Part shown: positions 1 to 8,342 of the stretch, one piece after another
Layout: each line of letters opens with the position of its first letter
How positions within the stretch are numbered: position 1 is the first letter of the stretch
Notes under the pieces: generated by a model
Databases searched by the model: none
Told to the model about the DNA's origin: nothing
What the model saw: only the letters and a program-made list of their open reading frames with translations
Source of the DNA: an uncultured Allobaculum sp.
GTDB taxonomy: Bacteria > Bacillota_I > Bacilli_A > Erysipelotrichales > Erysipelotrichaceae
Length of the DNA: 29,510 nt
Direction of reading: 5' to 3'
NCBI GenBank assembly: GCA_910577085.1
Contig: CAJTLE010000022.1
Coordinates: forward strand, 1 to 29,510
Position numbers and translations under genes: made by a program

Positions 1-50
1 AGCGGGGCTTAGATAAGGATCTTGTATCTTAACCCTTCTCCCGCCGGCTA

Positions 51-683
51 ATGCCGAACACTGTTCGCAGACAGGGATGTAACCGTTTTATCCTATCAGG
101 GATAAAACAACCTCATTTAACGAAGGGAACAACGGACTTGCTTTTACTGGATGTGCATCTGCCGGATGGATGTGTCTATCCAACCGTTTCCATGCTCCAG
201 AAAAGCTTCTCTGTTCCAGTGATCTTTTTTAGCAGCGATACCCAAGAAGATCTTGTTTTGCGCGGCTACGATCTCGATTGCGTCACGTTCATGCCAAAAC
301 CGCTTAAGCCGCGCATCCTGACTGCAGCTCTCAGCGCTTTTGCAAGACGAAATGGTCTTTGCGAAAAAAACATCGAACATGCCGGCTGGACCTGGAACCA
401 GTACGACCAGAAACTGACTTTCTCCTGCAACGATCCATCTTTTCAGGGCAATCCAGAAATCACTTTTCAGCCCAGCACGGCCAAGATCTTTCTTGTCCTG
501 TTTCGAAATTTTGGCAGAACCATCTCAAAAGAAATGCTGATCAGCTGTATTTCCACGCAAAGTACTGAGGCCTCCTTGCGGGTCCGGCTTGTCGAACTGC
601 GCAAAAAGCTCCCCGATGTATTTGAACTTGAAAGTGTGCGCGGGCTGGGCTATCGCCTGCGCCTCAAAGAGGAAACAGAGTGA
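51..683 (+). CDS. OmpR-type response regulator with abnormal receiver N-terminus
   Basis: DNA-binding response regulator, partner of the kinase that follows. The receiver part shows the phospho-acceptor context DLLLLDVHLPDG (Asp34), the switch Ser/Thr in FFSSDTQ (about 61-64) and the conserved Lys in MPKPLKP (Lys83). A winged-helix C-terminal domain follows (about 130-207), ending in VRGLGYRL, typical of OmpR/PhoB regulators. The receiver is about 18 residues short at the front: the first strand and the acidic Asp pair are missing. ATG51 is the only start after the in-frame stop at 30-32, and no Shine-Dalgarno sequence precedes it. Frame 1 from about base 13 encodes RILYLNPSPAG, which resembles a receiver first strand at the right distance, but stops interrupt it. 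The gene may therefore be frameshifted or decayed at its 5' end. It overlaps the kinase gene by 4 nt (GTGA). Confidence 0.72.
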   Translation: MPNTVRRQGCNRFILSGIKQPHLTKGTTDLLLLDVHLPDGCVYPTVSMLQKSFSVPVIFFSSDTQEDLVLRGYDLDCVTFMPKPLKPRILTAALSAFARRNGLCEKNIEHAGWTWNQYDQKLTFSCNDPSFQGNPEITFQPSTAKIFLVLFRNFGRTISKEMLISCISTQSTEASLRVRLVELRKKLPDVFELESVRGLGYRLRLKEETE

Positions 684-1957
684 AAAAAGGAAACAGAAAC
701 AGTAGAAAGAACCGAAAGATCAGTAAAAACAGTCAGAACAGCAAGAACAGAAACAACGCCACCCGATGGGCTCTGATCGGGGTGTTGAGTTTTCTGGCAT
801 TCAGCCCAGTCCTTACTCTTATCTTTGCTGCGCTCTGGATCATTGGCAGCCTGCCAGCCGATCAGGTGATGACCATACTGCGTCAGCCCGTCAGTCTGCT
901 TGCCAACTGGCAGATGTGGATGACGTCTGGGTATGGTCTTCTGGGCTTTCGGTATCTTGTTTCTCTGATGGCTCAGGATCCAATTTTTATTGGGGTGATT
1001 TTTCTCAGTTTTGCAGCGGCATTTGGCGGCCTCATTCTGGTCTGCAGGTTTTTCTGGCGCCTGAATCTTGAAAAGAATCAGCTTTGCGCCAGACTGGAGA
1101 ATTCGTCTTTACAGACAGAACGACGCGCTAAAAAAATCAGACTCTCTGAGACTTCAGGCAAAGTCCTGCCCTCCATCCATATACAGCCCTGCCAGGAGAA
1201 ATTTCCGCTTCTTGGCATCGATGCTTCGCTTCGAAAAAAAGAAGAAGACGATCTGAATCTGGCTGGCCGGCTCATGCAAGAAAAGCAGGCCGCCCGTCAA
1301 CAGTATGAAAACATCCTTCATCAGGTTTCTTCGAAATTATCCGCCCTGTATTTTCTGTTCGATGACTTAGCCGGACAAGAGCAGCTCATGCAAACGCCTG
1401 AACTTACTGCTGACCTAAAGGACTGTGAAACGGTTCTTGATGAATGTACTGCCCTGCTCAAAAGCGAACTTCATCATTCTGTCTATGCAAGGTTCCATCT
1501 GGATCAGGAAATCCTGATGTGCGTGCATGAAAAGCGCTCAGAAATCAGACGAAAGCAGCTCAGAGTCAGTCTGCATCTCGATCCAGTTTCCATCAGCGGT
1601 AATTCTCTTTGGCTCAGGCAGGTTTTTGAAACGCTGTTGGCCAATGCGATCGATTGCTGCAACCCTGAAGGCAGTCTTCAAATCACCTCCCGGTTCAACA
1701 GTCGCCAGATTCAAATTCAGTTTGAAAACACGCTGGATAACAAGATGGCCTCCAGCCTGCTTTCTGGAAACCAGGCCGCGCCCGAAACCTTCAGACGCTA
1801 TCAGACCAATCGGGCGGGCCACTTTGGCATTGGTCATGACCTTGTCGGAAAAGTCCTGAAAGCGCACCAGGGCCATCTTGAAACCAGAGTGGACAACGGC
1901 ATCTTTCAGGCGACTGTCCTGCTGCCTTGTTCAGAGCTGGATCAGTCCAGTCGGTAA
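680..1957 (+). CDS. Sensor histidine kinase, divergent
   Basis: Membrane sensor kinase paired with the upstream regulator. It starts at GTG680, overlapping the regulator's stop codon. A very basic, Asn/Lys/Arg/Ser-rich N-terminus (about 1-28) precedes two membrane segments (about 30-57 and 101-126) with a short external loop of about 45 residues. Sensors with so little external sequence, placed next to ABC transporters, often sense through the transporter (BceS/intramembrane type). A helical stretch holds a candidate phospho-acceptor His214 in ENILHQVSSKL, which is not the canonical H-E/D pair. The ATPase domain keeps the N-box (LLANAID, Asn322) and a glycine-rich G2 motif (GHFGIGHDLV, about 380-389), but the D-x-G-x-G box is replaced by FENTLD. 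Autokinase activity may be weak or depend on a partner. The ABC genes start 51 nt downstream. Confidence 0.82.
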   Translation: MKKGNRNSRKNRKISKNSQNSKNRNNATRWALIGVLSFLAFSPVLTLIFAALWIIGSLPADQVMTILRQPVSLLANWQMWMTSGYGLLGFRYLVSLMAQDPIFIGVIFLSFAAAFGGLILVCRFFWRLNLEKNQLCARLENSSLQTERRAKKIRLSETSGKVLPSIHIQPCQEKFPLLGIDASLRKKEEDDLNLAGRLMQEKQAARQQYENILHQVSSKLSALYFLFDDLAGQEQLMQTPELTADLKDCETVLDECTALLKSELHHSVYARFHLDQEILMCVHEKRSEIRRKQLRVSLHLDPVSISGNSLWLRQVFETLLANAIDCCNPEGSLQITSRFNSRQIQIQFENTLDNKMASSLLSGNQAAPETFRRYQTNRAGHFGIGHDLVGKVLKAHQGHLETRVDNGIFQATVLLPCSELDQSSR

Positions 1958-2008
1958 TGCAACAGTAACAAAAGAACCATACTGTAATGGACAGGAGGCG
2001 AGTTTGGA

Positions 2009-2686
2009 ATGGAAGCTTGTATTGAAGTTGAAGACCTGTCCAAAACTTATGGAAGCGGTCGGACAGCGCGAACGGTGCTGGAAGAGTGCAGTTTTTCTGT
2101 CGAAAGAGGAAAACTGACTGCTCTGGTCGGGAAAAGCGGATGCGGAAAAACCACTCTGCTGCGAATTCTTGGCGGACTGCTGCCAGCTGACCAGGGCATC
2201 GTAAAAATAGATGGTGAAGAAATCCAGGACAAAACCGACGCAGAACTCTCCGATTACCGGGCCCAAAAAACGGGCTTTATTTTTCAGAATTTTGAACTGC
2301 TGCCAGACTATACCGCTCAGGAAAACATCTACTTTGTCAGCGATCTGCAAGGAATGCCGCGAAATCCTGACTGGTATGAACAGCTGGCGGAAACCTTAAA
2401 CCTGAAAGGACTGGAAGATCAGTTTCCAGCCGAGCTTTCTGGCGGCGAACAACAGCGGGTGGCGATCGCCAGAGCCCTGTATCCTCAGCCCGCCATCGTG
2501 TTTGCGGACGAACCGACTGGCAACCTGGATACTCAAAACGCGGATGAGGTGTTCTGGCTGCTCAAAGACTGTGCCGACCGGTTCTGTCAGACCATTTTAA
2601 TGGTCACCCACGATTTAGGGCTGGCAAAACAGGCGGATGGCGTCTTGGTTATCGAAGATGGAAAGGTATTCCCGTATGAGAGATAA
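2009..2686 (+). CDS. ABC transporter ATP-binding protein (LolD/MacB/BceA type)
   Basis: ATPase subunit for the permease encoded next. All ABC motifs are intact: Walker A GKSGCGKT (41-48), Q-loop FQNFELLPD (Gln93), signature LSGGEQQR (143-150), Walker B AIVFADEP (162-169), D-loop GNLDTQ and H-loop His201. At 225 residues it has the usual length of the MacB/LolD/BceA subgroup, whose members work with FtsX-type permeases and move or release lipophilic or peptide substrates at the membrane rather than importing nutrients. A strong ribosome binding site (AGGAGG, about 1993-1998) precedes the ATG. The gene overlaps the permease gene by 11 nt, which indicates translational coupling. Confidence 0.93.
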   Translation: MEACIEVEDLSKTYGSGRTARTVLEECSFSVERGKLTALVGKSGCGKTTLLRILGGLLPADQGIVKIDGEEIQDKTDAELSDYRAQKTGFIFQNFELLPDYTAQENIYFVSDLQGMPRNPDWYEQLAETLNLKGLEDQFPAELSGGEQQRVAIARALYPQPAIVFADEPTGNLDTQNADEVFWLLKDCADRFCQTILMVTHDLGLAKQADGVLVIEDGKVFPYER

Positions 2687-5174
2687 AGCAAACCCAAAAA
2701 GTTCCAGACGTTCACGGGGATTTTTTTCGGGAAATCCCAGACTGGTTGGCCGTCTGCGCCTCAGTTTCTGGATTGGCACGCTGCTGGCACTTTTTGCGAT
2801 TGGCATCCAAAGCTATACCTCCAATAAGGCCCAGCAGCTGGCTGACCAAAGCTATGGAATCTGGGAAACAGGTGTTTTTCAGATTTCTTCTGAGCAGGCC
2901 GAAAAAATTCTGGAAAATCCAATGATTGAAACGATCGGAACGCAATCTCTTGCCGGTCAGGTTGTTTGCCCACAGCCAGATTCATCCGCCAAGCAAGAAA
3001 CAGCCGATAATGAACCGGACGAGAGCGCAAGTTTTACCGGATATCAAAGCTATGGAACAATCGGCTATGCAGATGACGCCTTTTTTGAACTTGCCTGTCT
3101 GCGCTTAAAATATGGAGATCTTCCTATGCAGGCTGGCGAAATCGCTGTCGAGGCCGAAGCCCTGGATTCACTGGGGATTTCCTATGAACTCGGTCAGCCC
3201 ATCGAACTTCTGGTCCAGACTGAAGAAGGCAGTGTGGAGAAGCAGTCCTTTCAATTGTGCGGTGTTCTTGAAAACTATTCCCGCTTCTGGAATGGCGATG
3301 GCAGCACGCTTCGCTTCTTTTGTGCAAGTTTGGAAAATGGCGGACCTTTTAAAAGCACGCCTGTTGAAAATGTCTTTTTCAAAGCGAAACCTGGCTATTC
3401 CAAGGTCTGGAAAACACTAGATATCGAACGCGAGCACATTTATCTGAACGACAATCGAGAGGTGTCGAAGGATCCGCTTTCCGCTGAAAACCTGCCTTTT
3501 ACCACATTGATGGCTGGCATGGTCTTCATCTTCTTTCTGTTTCTTGTCGAATCCATGGCGCTCTGGATCTATCAGCATCGCCATGAAATCCGGCTGATGC
3601 GTGTTTTCGGAATCCGTAAATCCCGGCTTTGTCTGGATTTGCTTACACTTTGCGCGAAAGCTGCCTGGCTTCCCTGCCTGGTGCTTCTGCTCAGCCTTTG
3701 GCTGATCAAGGCTCCCGTCTGGATCAGTCAGCTGCTGGTCGTCCTGAGTCTTCTTTTTTGTCCTTGCGGGCTTGGAATTCTCGCCATTTATACAGGCTCG
3801 GTCTGCCAGTACCAGCCAAAGCCTGCTGCCAGCCGCATCCGCCATTCCAGACGCCTAAAAAATCAGCCCATCAGCGAAAAAATAGTCCGACAACGGATGG
3901 CCTGTTATCTGGCCTCTAATCGTCTGACAATGATTGGAATCGTTCTTGCCATCCAAGTGATCTGGATCTTTGGGGCTGCTATGCTTGCTGATGAACTCAT
4001 CGCACTCAACCATCTGAATAGCTTTCCTGATTATTCCATTCGAAGCGTTCTGGTTCCAGAAAAGCGTTTCTTTCTTGAAGAGACAGAAACTCATCCCGCA
4101 ATTTCTTCCTTATTTCAATACCAGGAGCCAATTCCTCAGGAAATGAAAGACCAGATCCTGAAAAACGGAAATCTGGAGAATGTCTATTATTATGGCTGGA
4201 CGATGAACAATGAAGTCGCCTGGCCTGATCTCGAACAATCCCTGATCTACTCCGCCCAACCGTCGGACTTCGGTATGCCTGATGTCCCTGGCACCTTATC
4301 TCTCAATTCCCGGGGTCAATGGCGCTTTTATCCGCGAATCTACTACTACTCTCAACCAGAAATGGTCCAAAGCCTACAGGAGCAGTTTTTTGAGGGAACT
4401 GTCAACTGGGAAAACTGGCTGCAAGGCAAAGAAGCAATTCTTTCTTTGCCGCCTGTACATGAAACACAGCCTGGTGTCCTGAATGCCGTTCAGGATGGGG
4501 CTGATCAAGGCAAAACTGAGACGACAATCAAACCAGGAACTATCCTGCAAATTACGAATCGAAAAGGAAAAACAGAACAGATACCGGTAAGCGGAATTAT
4601 TCGACAGCCAAAAGAATCCGTCATCCCCCTGGAACTTCCCGCCTATTCCATCCATCTGGCTGTCCCGCTGCTCAATGTTGTCAATGCTGATCTGAAATCT
4701 CAGGAAAACCAGCTTTCTGTCGAGTTGGAGTTAAGCAGACTCGGTTCTGCCGATGAGATTGAATTCAGGAATTATGCTTCAGAACATATGGTAAATCTTC
4801 AAAAACTAAAGATGCGCATTCTGGTGATTGTCTGTTTATGTATCGCAGCTTTAACTACAGGAGTGTTCATCCTGATTCTGAATGAAAATAAGCTTCGTGA
4901 AAAAGAAACAGACTACCTGCATCGGCTTAAGCTTGCAGGATTAAATAAGAAAAAAATAGACGCTTTGGTCCGTTCCCTTCATCGTAAACTCTATCTGTTC
5001 CTGTTTTCAACCTTTATGGCAATCTTGCTGATGACTGTTCTGCTCATTTGTGTCACTTCAGCTTCGCATATTCATGAACGCGTCAACGTCTTGCTCTGGG
5101 CAATCGGTATTCTCGGAATTCTGGTCGCTTTCTTCCTATGGGGTATTCGAAAAAACACGCTCCATCCAGATTAA
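2676..5174 (+). CDS. FtsX/MacB-superfamily ABC permease
   Basis: Membrane partner of the preceding ATPase, 832 residues. I chose ATG2676 because GGAAAGG lies 9-10 nt upstream and the overlap with the ATPase gene is short; the frame is open slightly further upstream. There appear to be two similar halves. The first is one N-terminal membrane segment (about 28-48), a large external domain (about 50-275) and three clustered segments (about 280-390). The second is a fifth segment (about 420-445), another external domain (about 450-715) and three final segments (about 720-745, 770-795, 800-825). This is the duplicated FtsX layout with eight segments, unlike BceB, which has ten segments and one external domain. 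With the sensor and regulator it probably forms an envelope-stress or antimicrobial-peptide module. The substrate cannot be read from the sequence. Confidence 0.85.
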   Translation: MRDKANPKSSRRSRGFFSGNPRLVGRLRLSFWIGTLLALFAIGIQSYTSNKAQQLADQSYGIWETGVFQISSEQAEKILENPMIETIGTQSLAGQVVCPQPDSSAKQETADNEPDESASFTGYQSYGTIGYADDAFFELACLRLKYGDLPMQAGEIAVEAEALDSLGISYELGQPIELLVQTEEGSVEKQSFQLCGVLENYSRFWNGDGSTLRFFCASLENGGPFKSTPVENVFFKAKPGYSKVWKTLDIEREHIYLNDNREVSKDPLSAENLPFTTLMAGMVFIFFLFLVESMALWIYQHRHEIRLMRVFGIRKSRLCLDLLTLCAKAAWLPCLVLLLSLWLIKAPVWISQLLVVLSLLFCPCGLGILAIYTGSVCQYQPKPAASRIRHSRRLKNQPISEKIVRQRMACYLASNRLTMIGIVLAIQVIWIFGAAMLADELIALNHLNSFPDYSIRSVLVPEKRFFLEETETHPAISSLFQYQEPIPQEMKDQILKNGNLENVYYYGWTMNNEVAWPDLEQSLIYSAQPSDFGMPDVPGTLSLNSRGQWRFYPRIYYYSQPEMVQSLQEQFFEGTVNWENWLQGKEAILSLPPVHETQPGVLNAVQDGADQGKTETTIKPGTILQITNRKGKTEQIPVSGIIRQPKESVIPLELPAYSIHLAVPLLNVVNADLKSQENQLSVELELSRLGSADEIEFRNYASEHMVNLQKLKMRILVIVCLCIAALTTGVFILILNENKLREKETDYLHRLKLAGLNKKKIDALVRSLHRKLYLFLFSTFMAILLMTVLLICVTSASHIHERVNVLLWAIGILGILVAFFLWGIRKNTLHPD

Positions 5175-5285
5175 ATGGAAATATCTTCCATGAATGATTA
5201 CACTCGATTGAAACTTCAAAAGATTCATATTCTCACCCCCAACTCAGTAGCACTTCAGTAATGAAGAAACAGTAAAAATAGAATC

Positions 5286-5329
5286 AAGAAAGGATATCTT
5301 TACTAAAACGAAGAAAGGATATCCTTACT
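5286..5329 (+). repeat. Tandem 19-bp direct repeat upstream of secreted protein gene
   Basis: Two copies of AAGAAAGGATATCYTTACT (5286-5304 and 5311-5329) differ at one base and are spaced 25 bp start to start. The second copy ends 14 nt before the ATG at 5344. Each copy carries a GGATATC-type core. It could be an operator in the leader, a duplicated ribosome-binding region (each copy has AAGAAAGG), or a chance duplication. Confidence 0.7.
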
Positions 5330-5343
5330 GGAAGGAGAACAAT

Positions 5344-5715
5344 ATGAAAAGATCAAGAATTGCGCTCTTGGCTGTCGCATCGCTTCTGGCATTAAACCCA
5401 GCCAGTTCGATCAGTTGCGCTGTAAAAGCGACTGCAGCTCCTGCGCAAATGACTCCCCGCCTTTGGGGAACAATCACGAGTGACTGGTTATCTCCACTTT
5501 CTGGCAGTGGTGTTAAAGTGAAACTGACTTTTGATCATGAACTCGCTACAAATCGGATTATCGCAATTAGGGGAATTGCTGCAATCAATGTAGCAGCAAC
5601 AAATGCTTGGATTGCTAATGCCCCTCTGACAAGCACATCGACATCTGTTGTTGTGACGGTAGGTTATACTTACTCGGGTATCACCTACTTTGAACAGTAT
5701 TATCTGGCTCCATAA
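5344..5715 (+). CDS. Small secreted protein, function unknown
   Basis: A 123-residue protein. The N-terminus is a standard Sec signal: a basic start (KRSR), a hydrophobic core (IALLAVASLLAL) and a likely cleavage site around AVKATAA-AP near residue 32. There is no lipobox, since the cysteine at position 25 is preceded by SSIS. The mature part, about 90 residues, is rich in Thr, Ser, Ala and Ile, looks beta-rich and ends in aromatic residues (YFEQYYLAP). I do not recognise a family. A good ribosome binding site (GGAAGGAG) precedes the ATG. It lies 169 nt after the permease gene, same strand, without an obvious terminator between, so it could be co-transcribed with the sensor/ABC module or have its own promoter. 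A role as substrate, decoy or sensor accessory of that module is only inferred. Confidence 0.72.
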   Translation: MKRSRIALLAVASLLALNPASSISCAVKATAAPAQMTPRLWGTITSDWLSPLSGSGVKVKLTFDHELATNRIIAIRGIAAINVAATNAWIANAPLTSTSTSVVVTVGYTYSGITYFEQYYLAP

Positions 5716-5805
5716 AGCGTTATTTTTCACAAACTCCACTGGGCAATCGATAATCCTTGCGAAGGGTTTTTGTCGGATCCGTCGAATTCAATCTCTCTGT
5801 TATAC

Positions 5806-5855
5806 AAAAAAAGCTGGGATGACTGTGAATCTGCTCACAGCCATCTCAGCTTTTT
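5806..5855. terminator. Bidirectional intrinsic terminator
   Basis: A long hairpin pairs AAAAAGCTGGGATGACTGTGA with its near-complement around a short loop. It has A-rich and T-rich flanks on both sides, so it can act on both strands. It separates the plus-strand secreted-protein gene from the convergent minus-strand dnaI. Confidence 0.85.
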
Positions 5856-5924
5856 GCGGTTCTCGTGTTCCCGAAACAAAATCATTGATCATGAAGTCGT
5901 TTCGCTGTCCTTTTCAATTCCGGT

Positions 5925-6848
5925 CTAAAGCGGGGCTTTTCTTCTTGAGTTTCCACGCAGCTCAATGGGCCTGGCCAGCGTGCGCACCCGGTCCATAAAC
6001 CGCTTGGCCGCTACCGAGCTGGCTACCGAACGGTCAATGAGATAACGGGTCTCGAGTTCCTGGAAAGCAATATTGCTCGCAAAATACGTCTTGCGCTTAT
6101 TATTCATCCGCTCATCAAGGATTGGAAAGAGGATCTCATCGCGCGTCCAGGGCGTGGCTGCCTCACTGCCAAAGTCATCCAGAAAGAGTACATCCGCATA
6201 CCGCAGTCTGGAAAGCGTCAGCCGGCGGTATTCATCATCATTGAGGTTTTCCTTGAGCTCCGAAATGAGCAGCGGGACTCGTACATAGGCGACTTTTCGG
6301 CCCTGTTTGGCGTGTTCGTTGGCCAGCGTCATCAGCAGCGTCGATTTTCCGGTTCCCGGCTGACCATAAAACAGACAGCCTGACTCCATGTTCACTGACG
6401 AGACGGCCTGACTGTAAGCAAGCAGGTATTCGCGCGACTCTTTATCGAGCGTGCGGGACAGCAGGTCAAAACTCAGCAGGTAGTCTTTGCCCTGCATGTG
6501 ACTGACCGTAAAATTAGCCTTGTGGGCCATCTGGGAATCCTGCACTTTTTTAAATTTACAAGGCACATACACCTCGCTGACAAAGCCCTGACCATCCACT
6601 TCCAGATCCGTACGCACCCCACGGATCTTACTGGTGCAGTAATTCAGGCCTTTGCAGTCTTTACAGGTTCTTCCCTGCTTCTGCCAGCGGCCAAACAGGC
6701 TGGAATTCTTTTCAAGAACACTTTTGTCGAGTTTATGTTTTGTCAGAAAGTTTTGCACATTTGGATCTTTTTCCAGCCGTTCAATCAGATTGTCCCGATA
6801 CTGACGGGCACTTTCGTCTAAATTAAATTTCAGATCAACCGGTTCCAT
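5925..6848 (-). CDS. dnaI: Primosomal protein DnaI (helicase loader)
   Basis: AAA+ ATPase that loads the replicative helicase at origins and restart sites in Firmicutes. The N-terminal helicase-binding part carries a cysteine cluster (CKDCKGLNYC, Cys62/65/71, plus Cys97) that fits the zinc site of DnaI. The ATPase core has Walker A GQPGTGKS (162-169), Walker B DVLFLDDFG (219-227), a sensor Asn in YFASNI and basic C-terminal residues. The length (307 residues) matches the family. A strong GGGAGGCGG ribosome binding site precedes the ATG. It is the last gene of the coaE-dnaB-dnaI block, and its partner DnaB is encoded just upstream. Confidence 0.95.
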   Translation of the reverse strand: MEPVDLKFNLDESARQYRDNLIERLEKDPNVQNFLTKHKLDKSVLEKNSSLFGRWQKQGRTCKDCKGLNYCTSKIRGVRTDLEVDGQGFVSEVYVPCKFKKVQDSQMAHKANFTVSHMQGKDYLLSFDLLSRTLDKESREYLLAYSQAVSSVNMESGCLFYGQPGTGKSTLLMTLANEHAKQGRKVAYVRVPLLISELKENLNDDEYRRLTLSRLRYADVLFLDDFGSEAATPWTRDEILFPILDERMNNKRKTYFASNIAFQELETRYLIDRSVASSVAAKRFMDRVRTLARPIELRGNSRRKAPL

Positions 6849-6883
6849 GAATCCGCCTCCCTTCTTATTCTGGTTTCTTCTAT

Positions 6884-6901
6884 CGTTATCGATCGTTATC
6901 G
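6884..6901. repeat. Two CGTTATCG direct repeats in the dnaB-dnaI gap
   Basis: CGTTATCG occurs at 6884-6891 and again at 6894-6901, one helical turn (10 bp) apart, about 40 bp upstream of the dnaI start. Such spacing allows two protein subunits to bind the same face of the DNA. No known operator was recognised. Confidence 0.4.
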
Positions 6902-7007
6902 TTTTAACCGTAACGTTTCAGATTTTTCTTAATTCTTTCAATATCGCAGTCTGACTAGATACGGCTGTCGGACGCTCATCATGAAATCTGGCAGCCGTAA
7001 GACTCGG

Positions 7008-8342
7008 TTACTCAAACCAGAGTGGTTCTGCGTTTTGCTCGTCCTTATCTGAGGAATCAGCCGGCTGATCGGACTGATCGGACTGATCTTCCTGGCCCAG
7101 CAAAGCCAGAGGATCGAGCTCATCCAGACTTGCCGGGGTATCGGAATCGGAACTGCCGTTGCCCAGTACCTGTTTTTGTAAAGCGAGAATGGCTTCCACT
7201 TCTTCCTTAGTTCCCTTTTCTGTCGGGATAATATCATACCAGTCTGGCAGATTGGCCTGTTCAGGTGGTCCTGCTTTGGAACTTTTACTGGACGAGACGG
7301 CCTTTTTCGTCCGGCTGAAATATTCCAGAGCCTGATCTCTGGTTTCAATATGGGCACGGGCCATATTGTTGGCCAGCGTCCGCACGTACTTTTCAACCAG
7401 TGATCCCTGACATTGTTCCATGGAATATTCCACGATCGTATTGATCAGCTCATTGGAGAACTCATGGGTTTTAGCCAGTGATAAAAGCAGTGAGCGTTCT
7501 TTGGGAAGCACTTTGGCATTGCCTGGCTGATGGGCTTTAAGAAAGGAAACCGGAGATTGTGAGTAGTCATCCGGTTTTCCTTCAACGACTTTGGTCGTTG
7601 TGCCCAGATCATTGATCAGAGCATCAAAGTCAATCCAGGTCCGTTTGTCACGCAGATGGCGGATGACCAGCCGGCGCATGGTTTCTTCATCGACCCCATA
7701 CACATTGGCCAGATATGCAATCCGGTTGAGATTTTGCCTGGTGCGCAGTCGCGATGGCAGAGTGCGGTGCATATTTCGAAAGAAAACATCCCAGTCGAAA
7801 TCGTATTCCCGGCTGCTGCTCCAGTCCATATTGGCACTGCCCAAATCTTCTTCTTTCTGGACCGTCCAGTTCTGTTCAAAGTGGCTCAGATCGAGAACCT
7901 GGGTCACTTCGGTGAGTTCTTCTTCCGGTTCCTTGACCGGGTGGACTTCAAAAATGGACTGCAGCTGTCTGACGCCCTCGCGCTCTACACTCTGATAGAG
8001 GAGTCTGCGCAAAACTTCATCGGAAAGAAAATCCTGAGCAGTTTTCGTTGGGCACAAAACGATGCGCACAAGCTCTTTTTCCTCGTTTTCAAAACTGCGC
8101 ACCAGGTCAAATTTTTCCAGCCGGACCCGGTTGGTGGTCAGCGAAGTTCGCGTGGTCTGTAAAAGTGTAATCAGCTGCTCTTCTTCAATGGTCGTCTGAG
8201 CGTTGCGATTGACCATGGCAAGGCTGGTGAGCGTTTCATACAAAAGCACGGCTTCATTGCCCACTAATGGCTTATATAAAAGACAGAGAATGGCCATCCA
8301 GTTTTGAGGCTGGTCATTTGGCAGTCGGATTTCAATGGCCAT
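7008..8342 (-). CDS. dnaB: Replication initiation / membrane attachment protein DnaB (DnaD-like)
   Basis: Firmicutes DnaB, which works with DnaD and DnaI to bring the replicative helicase to oriC or stalled forks. The C-terminal half carries the DnaB/DnaD conserved helical domain (residues about 265-365, with VSFLKAHQPG and YSMEQCQGSLVEKYVRTLANNM), preceded by winged-helix-like segments. I chose the start at MAIEIRLP (8342) because GGAG lies 10 nt upstream. The ATG at 8351 would leave only about 1 nt between that GGAG and the start codon. The C-terminal tail is long and acidic with tandem SDQ units (EDQSDQSDQPADSSD) and ends in LWFE. The gene overlaps the end of coaE by 11 nt, so the two are probably translationally coupled. 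Confidence 0.9.
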   Translation of the reverse strand: MAIEIRLPNDQPQNWMAILCLLYKPLVGNEAVLLYETLTSLAMVNRNAQTTIEEEQLITLLQTTRTSLTTNRVRLEKFDLVRSFENEEKELVRIVLCPTKTAQDFLSDEVLRRLLYQSVEREGVRQLQSIFEVHPVKEPEEELTEVTQVLDLSHFEQNWTVQKEEDLGSANMDWSSSREYDFDWDVFFRNMHRTLPSRLRTRQNLNRIAYLANVYGVDEETMRRLVIRHLRDKRTWIDFDALINDLGTTTKVVEGKPDDYSQSPVSFLKAHQPGNAKVLPKERSLLLSLAKTHEFSNELINTIVEYSMEQCQGSLVEKYVRTLANNMARAHIETRDQALEYFSRTKKAVSSSKSSKAGPPEQANLPDWYDIIPTEKGTKEEVEAILALQKQVLGNGSSDSDTPASLDELDPLALLGQEDQSDQSDQPADSSDKDEQNAEPLWFE

